From: Candidatus Parabeggiatoa sp. nov. 2
Lineage (GTDB): Bacteria > Pseudomonadota > Gammaproteobacteria > Beggiatoales > Beggiatoaceae
Direction of reading: 5' to 3'
DNA length: 42,311 nucleotides
NCBI GenBank assembly: GCA_002085445.1
Contig: NBMI01000026.1
Coordinates: forward strand, 1 to 42,311
The translations under genes were made by a program, and so were the position numbers. Under the pieces are notes generated by a model. That model saw nothing but the letters and a program-made list of their open reading frames with translations, was not told where the DNA came from and did not search any database. Of the stretch, positions 1 through 8,533 are shown in pieces (position 1 is the first letter of the stretch; every line of letters begins with the position of its first letter).

Positions 1-374
1 CGCTTTTGGGTGAGGGCAACCATAAAGGATTGCCCCTACATTACATAACGGTTTGTAGGGGCAATCCCACGTGCAAAGCCCTTAACTTAATGGCATTGAG
101 GCTACAAACTCCGGTTGTACGTTTTTCTTAAGTAACGTGTTTTTATAAAATAATACACTTTTATTTGTTTATGTGCAATATTCGCCTCACTGCCAATTAG
201 GGCTACGTCAAAGTTATAAATAACATTTTGATTATTATCAATTCTTATGTCAGTCCAAATTTCAACTTGGGCTGCCAAACTAAAGTTTGGACTCCGGCCG
301 CTTAAATTCAAGTTTGGACTCCGGTGTGTAATAATTTCGACTTATAATCGTGTTAAGAGAAATCGGTAAATACC
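1..374. repeat. Intergenic region with two palindromic repeats
   Basis: I see no credible gene here. Positions 27-67 form an inverted repeat with arms GGATTGCCCCTACA and TGTAGGGGCAATCC. The same hairpin recurs near 14080-14130. Positions 254-324 hold CCAAACTAAAGTTTGG and CAAGTTTGGACTCCGG palindromes of the family found throughout the window. About 37 bases near 203-241 (ending in GGGCTACGTCAAAGT) are the reverse complement of a stretch near 42014-42050, so this too is a dispersed repeat. Confidence 0.8.
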
Positions 375-1670
375 ATGCAGATATTGTTAACAGGTGCGAG
401 TGGATTTATTGGTCAACATTTGTTGGCGGCGCTGCTTGCCGAAGGGCATCAAGTAGTTGGGTGTGTGCGACATCCTGAAAAATGGCTGGCGCGTTTTCCT
501 GAGGTTAAGTGGATAGGTTGTGATTACCGCAAGGATCATGATCCGCAGGTGTGGTTGCCACGTTTGAGTGATATTGAGGTGGTAATTAATGCTGTCGGTA
601 TTATTCGTGAAAGGCGTGGACAACGTTTTGATGATTTACATACACACGCGCCGATAGCGTTGTTTCAGGCGGCTGAGCAGTTGGGCATTCGTAAAATTCT
701 CCAGATTTCGGCATTGGGCGCGGATGATAAGGCTGAAAGTGCCTATCATTTGAGTAAGCGGGCTGCTGATGAGGCCTTATTGGCGTTGGATGTCGAGGCG
801 GTGATTTTTCAGCCGTCTATTGTGATTGGGCGGGGTGGTGGTAGCACGACTTTGTTTTCAGCCATGGCGGCTTTGCCTTGGATGCCGGTGATTGGGCAAG
901 GTGATCAGCGCCTCCAACCGATTGACATTGATGATTTGAAGGCGTGTGTGTTGGCAGTGTTGCGAAATTGGCCGCTCAAAAAACAACGGTTGGAGTTGGT
1001 GGGCGCTCAGGCGGTGAGTTTTTTGCAATTGCTTGTTTTTATAAGGAATTGGTTGGGCTTCGGGCCGACGGCCGCTTGGCCTATTCCCATAGCGTTGATG
1101 AGTGTATTGGCAAAGTTCAACGATTGGTTGGGGCAGGGGCCGTTGACGTCGGAGAGTTTGGGTATGCTTTTGCGCGGTAATTGTGGTGATCCGGCCCCAG
1201 TCACGGCCGTCACGGGCGTTAAGCCGCGCAGCGTCGAAGCCAGTTTGCGACATAGTCTGGCAACGACTGCTGATCGTTGGCAAGCGCGGTTGTTTTTCTT
1301 GCGGCCTTTGTTGCGGGTTGTTATTGGCTTGCTTTGGTTGTTTACCGGGATTGTGTCGGCCTTTATTTATCCAGTGGAGGAGAGTTATAAATTACTGGCG
1401 GCAACGGGCATTAGCGGAATATGGGCCCCTATTATGCTTTATTCGGCGGCCGCCTTTGATGGATTGCTAGGGATTGCGACTTTGATTGGTTATCGAATAC
1501 GGATTGTGGTAGGCTTGCAATTGTTGTTAATAGTGAGCTATATGGCAATTATTACAGTGGCTTTGCCGGCGTTATGGATTCATCCTTTTGGGGCGGTTAC
1601 TAAAAACTTGCCATTGATTGTTGCTACGCTTATTATGCTTGTGTTTGAAGAAAAAGAGTACAACGGATGA
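375..1670 (+). CDS. SDR-family NAD(P)-binding protein fused to DoxX-like membrane domain
   Basis: Atypical short-chain dehydrogenase/epimerase fold fused to a membrane module, 431 aa. The Rossmann glycine motif TGASGFIG lies at residues 6-13 (G7, G10, G13). A YxxxK pair is seen at Y124 and K128 (YHLSK). From about residue 310 the chain has four hydrophobic segments, beginning near LLRVVIGLLWLFTG, typical of the DoxX-like tail of this fusion family. The substrate is unknown; related proteins are annotated as NAD-dependent epimerases or NmrA/YbjT-like. The next gene is a DUF2269 membrane protein, and I recall these two families lying together in other genomes, so they may work together. The last codons and the TGA stop fall inside a dispersed GTACAACGGATGACG repeat, so the original C-terminus may have been replaced. 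No clear Shine-Dalgarno sequence precedes the ATG. Confidence 0.85.
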   Translation: MQILLTGASGFIGQHLLAALLAEGHQVVGCVRHPEKWLARFPEVKWIGCDYRKDHDPQVWLPRLSDIEVVINAVGIIRERRGQRFDDLHTHAPIALFQAAEQLGIRKILQISALGADDKAESAYHLSKRAADEALLALDVEAVIFQPSIVIGRGGGSTTLFSAMAALPWMPVIGQGDQRLQPIDIDDLKACVLAVLRNWPLKKQRLELVGAQAVSFLQLLVFIRNWLGFGPTAAWPIPIALMSVLAKFNDWLGQGPLTSESLGMLLRGNCGDPAPVTAVTGVKPRSVEASLRHSLATTADRWQARLFFLRPLLRVVIGLLWLFTGIVSAFIYPVEESYKLLAATGISGIWAPIMLYSAAAFDGLLGIATLIGYRIRIVVGLQLLLIVSYMAIITVALPALWIHPFGAVTKNLPLIVATLIMLVFEEKEYNG

Positions 1671-2121
1671 CGGGGATTAACGGATTAATTTTCTATGGTG
1701 TTAGGTTATATGCTGTGGAGTACTTAGGATGACGGGGATTAACGGATTAGTGTTCTATGGTGTTACGTATTACCAGAAATATTTTAAGTAACTCATTGTT
1801 TTATTTATATTTTATGTGTTATTGGCCGAACGGCGGATTCAGCTGATATTATACTGAACACTGCCATAAACTGAGCTTTTTTGTCATGTCGTTTGATCGC
1901 TAACAATGGCGCTATTTCAATAAGATTTCTCCTTAAGTCGAAATGACAAAAGCGCAATTTGTGCAGGTGCTAAGTATACAAACAGTTGGGCACGAACTTG
2001 TGTGTATAGAGTAGAGTAGCTCAAGCGGGGCGTAAAACCGTGGCAAAGCCATTGTTTTCCAGTTTACGCCCAGAAAGTCATTCGTTTATCCCCGTCATTC
2101 GTTGTACTTAGGGTATTAGCT
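1665..2121. repeat. Intergenic region: direct repeat and a compound hairpin
   Basis: A unit beginning GGATGACGGGGATTAACG occurs twice, at about 1665 and 1728, each followed by a TTCTATGGTGTTA stretch. The first copy contains the stop codon of the upstream gene. At 2028-2071 GGGCGTAAA pairs with TTTACGCCC around an inner TGGC-AAA-GCCA hairpin. Near 2080-2110 the GTACAACGAATGACG repeat is present in inverted orientation. No coding region is supported. Confidence 0.7.
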
Positions 2122-2592
2122 ATGTCATCTCTTTATTTTTTGCTTAAAACGATTCATATTATCAGTGCCACGGTGTTATTTGGCACCGGAGCGGGCAGTG
2201 CTTATTATATGTTGCGTGCCCATCTGAGCGGTGATGTTCATGCCATTGCGGTGACAACGAGGCATGTGGTTGCGGCCGATTGGCTATTTACGACAACCAG
2301 TGGTATTGTTCAGCCCATCACTGGGGTTTGGATGGCGTGGCTCGTGGGTTGGCCTCTCACGCAAACGTGGCTTTTATTGAGCTTTATATTGTATTTTGTG
2401 GCCGGCGCTTGCTGGTTGCCGGTGGTTTGGCTACAGTATCGGATGCGCGATATGGCGCGAGAGGCCGTTGCCAATAAAACGCCGTTGCCACCGCTTTATT
2501 ATCGTTATATGCGGATTTGGTTTGGGTTAGGTTGGCCGGCATTTGTTTCGCTGGTGGTTGTGTTCTTTTTGATGGTGTTTAAACCCATTTAA
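2122..2592 (+). CDS. DUF2269 family integral membrane protein
   Basis: A 156-residue protein with four hydrophobic segments, at about residues 5-27, 48-72, 78-103 and 130-153. The start FLLKTIHIISATVLFGTG and the GxGSAYYM segment fit the DUF2269 family. The function of this family is not established. The gene lies about 450 bases after the SDR-DoxX fusion on the same strand. The segment containing W-W-W-L between residues 68 and 95 is rich in tryptophan. It is followed by a hairpin that could terminate transcription. Confidence 0.85.
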   Translation: MSSLYFLLKTIHIISATVLFGTGAGSAYYMLRAHLSGDVHAIAVTTRHVVAADWLFTTTSGIVQPITGVWMAWLVGWPLTQTWLLLSFILYFVAGACWLPVVWLQYRMRDMAREAVANKTPLPPLYYRYMRIWFGLGWPAFVSLVVVFFLMVFKPI

Positions 2593-2601
2593 GAGAACCC
2601 A

Positions 2602-2634
2602 AGAAATCCGATTTTTTGGAAAAATCGGATTTCT
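2602..2634. terminator. Hairpin, possible terminator, member of a dispersed family
   Basis: AGAAATCCGATTTTT pairs with AAAAATCGGATTTCT around a short loop, just after the DUF2269 stop codon. The same ATCCGAT/ATCGGAT hairpin follows rsmE (5941-5972) and bolA (33902-33934), with half a copy near 8098. It may act as a bidirectional terminator, but its repetition suggests it is also a mobile palindrome. Confidence 0.55.
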
Positions 2635-2906
2635 CAGAAGAATAACTACAAGGATTCGTTATAAAAAAGGATTTAACGCAGTAGCGCAAAATAAAACAGT
2701 AATCCAACCTAAGTTATTGATTTTTCGTTATGAAAAACTGCCTTTCTGGCGAATTTTGCGGTATTGCTATTTAACATCATGTACAGAACGTACTTCAAAT
2801 CGGTGAAAATGACAAGCTGAACTTTTCAGAAAATTAGTCGCAAAATTATCTACTTATCATTGATTTAATCATTTTTCATTTTTCATTTTTCATTTTTCAT
2901 TAAAAT
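2635..2906. repeat. Spacer before bioA with dispersed motif and TTTTTCA array
   Basis: Positions 2781-2812 carry the motif ACAGAACGTACTTCAAA followed by GGTGAAAATGA. It recurs inside rsmE (5541-5560) and in inverted form near 18050 and 31270. Positions 2871-2900 are a 7-bp tandem array (TTTTTCA) ending six bases before the bioA ATG, where a ribosome binding site would normally be. Confidence 0.7.
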
Positions 2907-4256
2907 ATGCCAAACTCAAAAATGATTCAGCGTGATTTATCTGTTCTTTGGCATCCTTGCACCCAAATGAAGGATCATGAAACCTTGCCCTTGATTCCCA
3001 TTCGGCGTGGTGAGGGCGTGTGGTTGGAGGATTTTGAAGGTAAGCGTTATATTGATGCGGTTAGTTCGTGGTGGGTGAATTTATTTGGGCACGCCAACCC
3101 GCGCATTAATGCCGCAGTGCGTGAGCAATTGGATTTGCTTGAACATGTCATCTTAGCGGGCTTTAGCCATGAGCCAGTGGTGGAATTGTCGGAGCGTTTG
3201 ATTGAATTGACGCCGCCTAATTTAACTCGTTGTTTTTACGCCGATAATGGTTCTGCCGCGGTAGAAGTTGCGCTTAAAATGAGTTTTCATTATTGGCGTA
3301 ATCGGGGGCAACCGCAAAAGACGAAGTTTGTGACTTTGCAAGACAGTTATCATGGCGAAACGTTGGGCGCGTTAGCGGTGGGTGATGTGGCGTTGTATAA
3401 GGAAACGTATGCGCCTTTGTTGATGCAAGCCTTCACCGCGCCTTCGCCGGCGGGTTGTTATGCCAACGACGGAGAATCTTACGCCGAGTATGCGCGGCGG
3501 CAGTTTGAGGCAATGGCAGCGTTGTTGGAAAAGCATGCTGATGAATTAGCCGCGGTGATTGTGGAGCCGTTGCTGCAATGTGCAGGTGGCATGCGAATGT
3601 ATCATCCAATCTATTTAAGTTTGTTGCGAGAGGCTTGTGATCAATATAATGTGCATCTCATTGCAGATGAAATTGCGGTAGGTTTTGGGCGCACTGGGAC
3701 AATGTTTGCTTGTGAACAAGCGAAGATTTCGGCCGATTTCTTGTGTTTATCTAAAGGTTTAACGGGCGGTTATTTGCCTTTATCGGTGGTATTGACGACT
3801 GAGGAAGTTTATCAAGCCTTTTATGATGACTATATCAAGTTAAATGCGTTTTTACATTCGCACAGTTATACCGGTAATCCGTTAGCTTGTCGTGCTGCGT
3901 TAGCTACTTTGGATATTTTTGCACAAGATAATGTGATTGAGAATAATCGTAAACTGGCGCAGGTGATGGGTGATGTGACTCGCCCGTTACGGGATCATCC
4001 TCATGTTGGTGAGGTGCGGCAGCAAGGGATGGTTGTGGCGATAGAGATGGTGAAAGATAAGGCAACGCGACAGTCTTATCCTTGGCAGGAGCGGCGCGGT
4101 TTACGAGTTTATCGGTATGCGTTGGAGAAGGGCGCGTTGTTGCGCCCGCTTGGGAATGTGATTTATTTTATGCCGCCGTATGTTATTACGCCTGAGCAAA
4201 TCCAGCTATTGGCGGAGATTGCTCTGGGGGGGATCGAGGTGGCGACTGATGACTAA
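2907..4256 (+). CDS. bioA: Adenosylmethionine-8-amino-7-oxononanoate aminotransferase
   Basis: BioA converts 7-keto-8-aminopelargonate to 7,8-diaminopelargonate using S-adenosylmethionine as amino donor, in cytoplasmic biotin synthesis. The 449-residue length is normal for this class III PLP aminotransferase. The N-terminal LWHPCTQMKDHE motif, which sets BioA apart from relatives, is intact. The DSYHGETLGALAVGD segment, the IADEIAVGFGRTGTMFA cofactor-binding segment and the PLP lysine K283 (LSKGLTGGYLPLS) are all present. No other biotin gene is adjacent. The start ATG is preceded by a TTTTTCA array and lacks a Shine-Dalgarno sequence. The TAA stop is the first unit of a TAATGAT heptamer array. 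Confidence 0.95.
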   Translation: MPNSKMIQRDLSVLWHPCTQMKDHETLPLIPIRRGEGVWLEDFEGKRYIDAVSSWWVNLFGHANPRINAAVREQLDLLEHVILAGFSHEPVVELSERLIELTPPNLTRCFYADNGSAAVEVALKMSFHYWRNRGQPQKTKFVTLQDSYHGETLGALAVGDVALYKETYAPLLMQAFTAPSPAGCYANDGESYAEYARRQFEAMAALLEKHADELAAVIVEPLLQCAGGMRMYHPIYLSLLREACDQYNVHLIADEIAVGFGRTGTMFACEQAKISADFLCLSKGLTGGYLPLSVVLTTEEVYQAFYDDYIKLNAFLHSHSYTGNPLACRAALATLDIFAQDNVIENNRKLAQVMGDVTRPLRDHPHVGEVRQQGMVVAIEMVKDKATRQSYPWQERRGLRVYRYALEKGALLRPLGNVIYFMPPYVITPEQIQLLAEIALGGIEVATDD

Positions 4257-4316
4257 TGATTAATGATTAATGATTAATGATTAATGATTAATGATTAATG
4301 ATTAATGATTAATGAT
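4254..4316. repeat. Tandem heptamer array, 9 x TAATGAT, containing the bioA stop
   Basis: Nine uninterrupted copies of TAATGAT run from the bioA stop codon onward. The 7-bp period gives stop codons in all three forward frames. Short-unit arrays like this recur in the window (TTTTTCA, ACAATTC, TTATCAG, TTAATTA). Confidence 0.9.
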
Positions 4317-5039
4317 TATTACAACGAATTACTAGGATAATCGAGTACAACGAATTACGCGGATAAACGAATTGGTTTAGCGAATGACTAAGAGTGCCGC
4401 GAATTTTGCTCCTAATTGAGTACAACGAATTGCGCGGATAAACGAATTATTACAACGAATTACTAGGATAATCGAGTACAACGAATTGCGCGGATAAGCG
4501 AATTGGTTTAGCGAATGACGAAGAGTACAGCGAATTACGCGGATAATCGAGTACAACGAATTGCGCGGATAAACGAATTAGTTTAGCGAATGACGAAGAG
4601 TACAACGGATGACGCGGATAAACGAATTAGTATAGCTTATGGAACGCATGACGGGGATAATTGAGTACAGCGAAACGAAGTAAGCGTAGCTAATTACGGG
4701 AATAATCTATCGTTATTCGTTATACTTACCACAATTCGATTATCCGCGTCATTCGTTGTACTTATCGACTCTTAATTCGATTATCCGCGCAATTCGCTGT
4801 ACTTATCGACTCTTAATTCGATTATCCGCGCAATTCGCTGTACTTATCGACTCTTAATTCGATTATCCGCGTAATTCGTTGTACTCGATTATCCTGGTAA
4901 TTCGTTGTAATAATTCGATTATCCGCGCAATTCGCTGTACTACTACTTACCACCTTGGGCGTTTGGGCGCACGAAAAAACTTGATCATTGAGTATTATAT
5001 CAAACAACATTCACAATCCCTTTACCCTTCACCATCCTT
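4317..5039. repeat. Large field of GTACAACGAATTACGCGGATAA repeats in inverted halves
   Basis: From about 4317 to 4690 the unit GTACAACGAATT(A/G)CGCGGAT recurs many times on the plus strand. From about 4735 to 4945 its reverse complement recurs, including near-identical 41-bp tandem units around 4773-4860 containing TTCGATTATCCGCG. The halves could pair as a very long imperfect hairpin. The same unit is seen near 1660, 2090, 7490, 7720-7850 and 16293-16345. I find no gene in this stretch. Confidence 0.85.
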
Positions 5040-5927
5040 ATGCGTTTATCACGTTTGTTTGTCGATAGCCCACTGACTGTTGAACAAGAAATCGTTTTGC
5101 CTCAAGAATCCACCCATTATCTGTTAAATGTCTTACGGTTGCGCGTCGGCGCACCGATAACTGTGTTTAATGGACAAGGAGGCGAATATGCGGCCCGTTT
5201 GATAGCGGCCGCTAAAAAGGCCGCGCAATTGCAAGTGATTGAATATAAAGCCATTGAGCGCGAATCGGCCTTGCCACTTGGCTTGGTACAAGCGATTTCT
5301 CGCCCGGAACATTTTAATGACACGATACAAAAAGCGGTGGAATTAGGAGTGCAGCGCATTGTACCCGTCCTCACGGAACGTAGCCCACCGCTTGATAAAA
5401 GCAAAATCAGCAAACGCGAACAACAGTGGCGCAAAATTATTATTAGTGCTTGTGAACAATGTGGTAGAAATCGCTTACCAGAGTTATATGAAGTGCTACC
5501 GCTGAGTGCTTGGTTAGCTGAACCGCAACAAAGCAATTCTACACGGAACGTACTTCAAACTCACAATTCACAATCCACAACTCACAATCCACAATCCACA
5601 ATTCACAATTCACAATTAATTCACAATTCACAATCCACAACTCATAATTCAGAATTAATTCACAATTCAGAATTCACAATTCACAATTCACAATTAGAAC
5701 TGGTGTTATCTCCTAGCGGAAAAAGCCGTTTACCAGAGGCTGTCAAACAAAAAAGCGCGGTGACAGTGTTAACCGGGGCAGAAGGTGGTTTGAGTGAAAC
5801 GGAAATACAGCAAGCGATACAAGCTGGTTACTTGGACATTTGCTTCGGGCCGCGCATTCTACGCACAGAAACGGCCGCGGTGGCGGTGTTGGCGGTATGT
5901 CAGACATTGTGGGGCGATTTGCGCTAG
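5040..5927 (+). CDS. rsmE: 16S rRNA (uracil-1498-N3)-methyltransferase with in-frame repeat insertion
   Basis: RsmE methylates U1498 of 16S rRNA in assembled 30S subunits using S-adenosylmethionine. The N-terminal PUA-like part (residues 1-70, starting MRLSRLFVDSPL) and the SPOUT knot (TGAEGGLSETE, then FGPRILRTETAAVAVLAV) are intact. Family members are usually about 240-250 residues; this one is 295. The excess of about 53 residues lies at about 167-219. It is encoded by a fragment of a dispersed motif (ACACGGAACGTACTTC) followed by a run of 7-bp ACAATTC/ACAATCC units, giving a His-Asn-Ser-Gln-Thr-rich segment. The reading frame stays open across it. The insertion sits between the helix ending LSAWLAE and the strand LELVLSP, a variable surface stretch in the family, so the enzyme may still fold. 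Confidence 0.9.
   Translation: MRLSRLFVDSPLTVEQEIVLPQESTHYLLNVLRLRVGAPITVFNGQGGEYAARLIAAAKKAAQLQVIEYKAIERESALPLGLVQAISRPEHFNDTIQKAVELGVQRIVPVLTERSPPLDKSKISKREQQWRKIIISACEQCGRNRLPELYEVLPLSAWLAEPQQSNSTRNVLQTHNSQSTTHNPQSTIHNSQLIHNSQSTTHNSELIHNSEFTIHNSQLELVLSPSGKSRLPEAVKQKSAVTVLTGAEGGLSETEIQQAIQAGYLDICFGPRILRTETAAVAVLAVCQTLWGDLR
5541..5697. repeat. In-gene insertion of dispersed motif plus heptamer array
   Basis: The stretch starts with ACACGGAACGTACTTCAAA, found also at 2781-2800 and, inverted, near 18050 and 31270. It continues with about 18 units of the ACAATTC/ACAATCC/ATAATTC type. The reverse complement of the heptamer array (AATTGTG) occurs in the spacer at 37050-37076. The insertion lies inside rsmE without disturbing its frame. 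Confidence 0.85.
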
Positions 5928-5940
5928 GGACTCAAATCAA

Positions 5941-5972
5941 AAAATCCGATGTCTTAAAGACATCGGATTTTT
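5941..5972. terminator. Hairpin after rsmE
   Basis: AAAATCCGATGTC pairs with GACATCGGATTTT 14 bases after the rsmE stop. The stem is about 13 bp and is followed by a single further T. It belongs to the same hairpin family as 2602-2634. Confidence 0.6.
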
Positions 5973-6000
5973 AGCACATACTGCAATTGCGAATTAAGGG

Positions 6001-6079
6001 GTGAATTTAAAATCCAAAGCTGAAGCTTTGGACTCCAGTGCCGCTTTGGATTCCGGTGGCGCTTTGGAGTCCAGTGGCT
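6001..6079. repeat. CCAAAGC palindrome cluster
   Basis: CCAAAGCTGAAGCTTTGG with flanking GACTCC is followed by CGCTTTGGATTCC and CGCTTTGGAGTCC half-sites. The flank is the same as in the CCAAACT and CCAAGAT palindrome families, but the arms differ. The cluster runs into the 3' end of the broken gene on the minus strand. Confidence 0.7.
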
Positions 6080-7285
6080 TCAGCCATTTTTGGGCAATTC
6101 GAGCGGCCTTTTTCGGTGCAATAGCACCCAGTCGCCATTTTCTTCTAGGGCTTCTTTGCCGAGTTCAAGTAAAATCGTTTTGGCCGCTTTTTGGTCTGTT
6201 TCGTTCATCGCAGATTCATTGCTCTGCTGTTGCTGGCGGATAAGAATCTTTTCCAGTTCTTCACTGGCTTTGCTAAAAAGCGCTGTCATTCGCTCATATT
6301 GCTTAGCTTGTTCATCAAAGGCCATTTTTTCGGCGTAGTGATGCAGTAGCGCTGCGGCGGCATGTGCTAACGCAATCCCTAAAATCAATAGGTTATGCCA
6401 AAGTGACTCAGGTTGCAGTATGCCGCTGAAATGGCCTACTAACATCGCCACAATCAAAATAATGCCTAACGCAAATAGGCCTTTTACCCACAAACCTAAT
6501 TTTTTGGCCTGGTGTTTGTTTTTTTGGCCGCTTTTCAAGAACCATTCGCGTTGGTTTTATATCCAGTGCAAATGTACGTTATCGAGGCTTTCCAGAGTTT
6601 CTACCCAGTAATAAACATTTAATGCCAGAATAGCACTCCGAATCCAAGTTAATTCGCCGCGTGGTTTGCGTAAATAATGGTCAGCCACTGAATCCGGTAA
6701 GCCGCCCAAATGCCAAAAGATTTGGACGCGCATGCCTTCCGCCAAAGCGCGATAATCGAGGCTTTTACTGTGATAACGCTGCCATTTAGCAATCCAGAGG
6801 ATGCCAGCGGCACCTAAAAATAGAATAAGATAACTTATCAATATCGCCAGATCAGCTTCTATATTGTCGTACCACCCATAAAGGATCAGCATAGCGGCCG
6901 CTATCCCAAGTACTGCCATCGTAGAGTGTCTGAAGCCAGATTGAAAATGTCGCGCCAACGTGTTTGCGGTGCTATACACGCCTAGCATGGTTTGAAACGC
7001 TGGCGATAAATCGTGTAAGTGTTGCCTCAGCTTGTCGGAGAGTAAGTATTTTTTACCTTTTTGAATACTGCGTTGTAGTTTAGGGTGATTGGCGTATTTT
7101 TCTACATCTTGATTAAAACAACAATTTAGGGCCTTCAAGTCGCTTGACAAGTTTGCCGGAGTCCAAACTTTAGTTTGGCAGTCCTCCAAACTTGAGTTTG
7201 GCAGTCGTCCAAACTTTAATTTGCCTGAGTCCAAACTTGAGTTTGGACAACTGTCTTCATGAGGTTCACTGTCATTATACTGCAC
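6080..7285 (-). pseudogene. Broken SLATT-like membrane protein (in-frame stop, lost N-terminus)
   Basis: Two minus-strand segments, 7285-6557 and 6538-6080, lie in the same frame and are separated by a TAA codon at 6557-6559. Read through, they give one protein. An N-terminal helical region is followed by two membrane helices (about AVLGIAAAMLILYGW and AILISYLILFLGAAGIL), then a soluble stretch with YRALAEGMRVQIFWHLGG. After that come W-I-stop-N-Q-R-E-W-F and two more helices (LFALGIILIVAMLV and LLILGIALAHAAAALL). This layout resembles the C-terminal 2TM+2TM part of SLOG/SLATT-type (DUF4231-related) proteins, some linked to nucleotide-sensing defence. That link is from memory of the family, not a search. 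Residues 10-45 are translated CCAAACT palindromes, so the N-terminus has been replaced. Recoding of the TAA cannot be excluded. Confidence 0.6.
7144..7250. repeat. CCAAACTT palindrome cluster inside the broken gene
   Basis: Four GAGTCCAAACTT/AAGTTTGGAC-type palindromes lie in this 107-bp stretch, with GTCCAAACT(T/C) flanks. They overlap the apparent N-terminus of the minus-strand pseudogene. Confidence 0.8.
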
Positions 7286-8533
7286 GCGGTTACAATTTGA
7301 ACTTTTCTGTCATTTCGGGGGGTGTCCCACTTGTCTTACTGTTGTTTCAATCAAGGGCCATTAATCAAATCAAATGAATCAATTTCACAACCTGGCCCCC
7401 AAACGCCAGTTCGATAAAACCTTGTGTTTTTTGGTGAAAGCACATTAACACGGGCGCATTCCCATTTTTACGGTTCGGTTAAGTAAGTAGTACAACGGAT
7501 GACGGGCCGATAAACGGATTAATAGAGACGTTGTGTCTTTTGTGACAAATTGATTGGTGGTAAGGTTTCGGTCATTTTTGAGGTGATTTGAATCAAATCA
7601 AATGACTACATGGCCCTCAAATAAATGTGATGGACTGACGTTGCCAACACTGTTGTCGCAGACGTGCTGAGGTTTCGGCCCTTTACCACTTATCAGTTTT
7701 TTCTAAATCATTGAATATTAAGTACAACGAATTACGCGGATAAACGAATTGAGTACAACGAATTACGCGGATAAACGAATTAAGTACAACGAATTACGCG
7801 GATTAACGAATTAAGTACAACGAATTACGCGGATTAACGAATTAATAGAGACGTTGTGCCTTAATTCTATAAAAATTTAGCTTTTCTTGGAAAATAAAAT
7901 CAAAGAGAAGAAAACTATTCAATCAGCAAAGGTTTTGATAAAAAATGTCTTTAGTGATTTAATGCTCTAAACTAAAATCCCTTATTATATACAATCCTTG
8001 TAGTTACTATTTAAAATCCCTTATTATATACAATCCTTGTAGTTATTATTTAAAATCCCTTATTATATACAATCCTTGTAGTTATTATTTGATAAATTGG
8101 AAAAATCGGATTTCTTTGGTGTTACTATAACAACAACGAAACCTCCGAGGTTTTTAAAACCCAGTAACTCTATGCTAATATGAAAAACTTCTGTAAATAA
8201 CATAACTCGTAGAGTTTTGCTCTCTCAGCACAAGGCTTTAGCTTTGTGCTTTAGCCCAGCATCGGGGAGTGTGGGGACAAATTAAAATCAAGGCAATGGC
8301 CCTCAAAATCCGTTACAATTTTGTACTATGCAGGGGCCACAACTGGGCTGATGAAAATCAGGTTCTTTTTTAAATCAAAAGTTGATCCCGTTTTTGTTCC
8401 TCGTATAAAAAACAATCACTTATTGATTAGATTAGTTTTTCATTAACAATTAACAATTCGTTTACGTCACAATTTTCATCACCCAGGCCACAGCCCCCCT
8501 CACCTCATCAACGTGTAGTAGGCTAGATTTAAG
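7286..8533. repeat. 1.25-kb repeat-filled spacer, no gene
   Basis: I see no gene. Contents in order: an ATCAAATCAAATGA motif with a nearby GGCC(C/A) core at about 7350-7400 and again at 7580-7615; single GTACAACGGATGACG units near 7490; four GTACAACGAATTACGCGGAT units at about 7722-7845; a perfect 3 x 39-bp array at 7974-8090; half an ATCGGATTTC hairpin at 8098; a GCACAAGGCTTTAGCTTTGTGC hairpin near 8230-8252; and TTAACAATTAACAATT at 8443-8458. Confidence 0.75.
7974..8090. repeat. 3 x 39-bp tandem repeat
   Basis: Three head-to-tail 39-bp units start AAAATCCCTTATTATATA at 7974, 8013 and 8052. They differ at one base (TAGTTACTATTT in the first, TAGTTATTATTT in the other two). Each contains CAATCCTTGTAGTTA, seen also as ACTACAAGGATT near 2645. 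The unit is a multiple of three. Confidence 0.95.

Noticed and set aside
102..311. Minus-strand 69-codon frame at the window start
   Set aside because: It runs through CCAAACT palindromes and a dispersed repeat and resembles no family.
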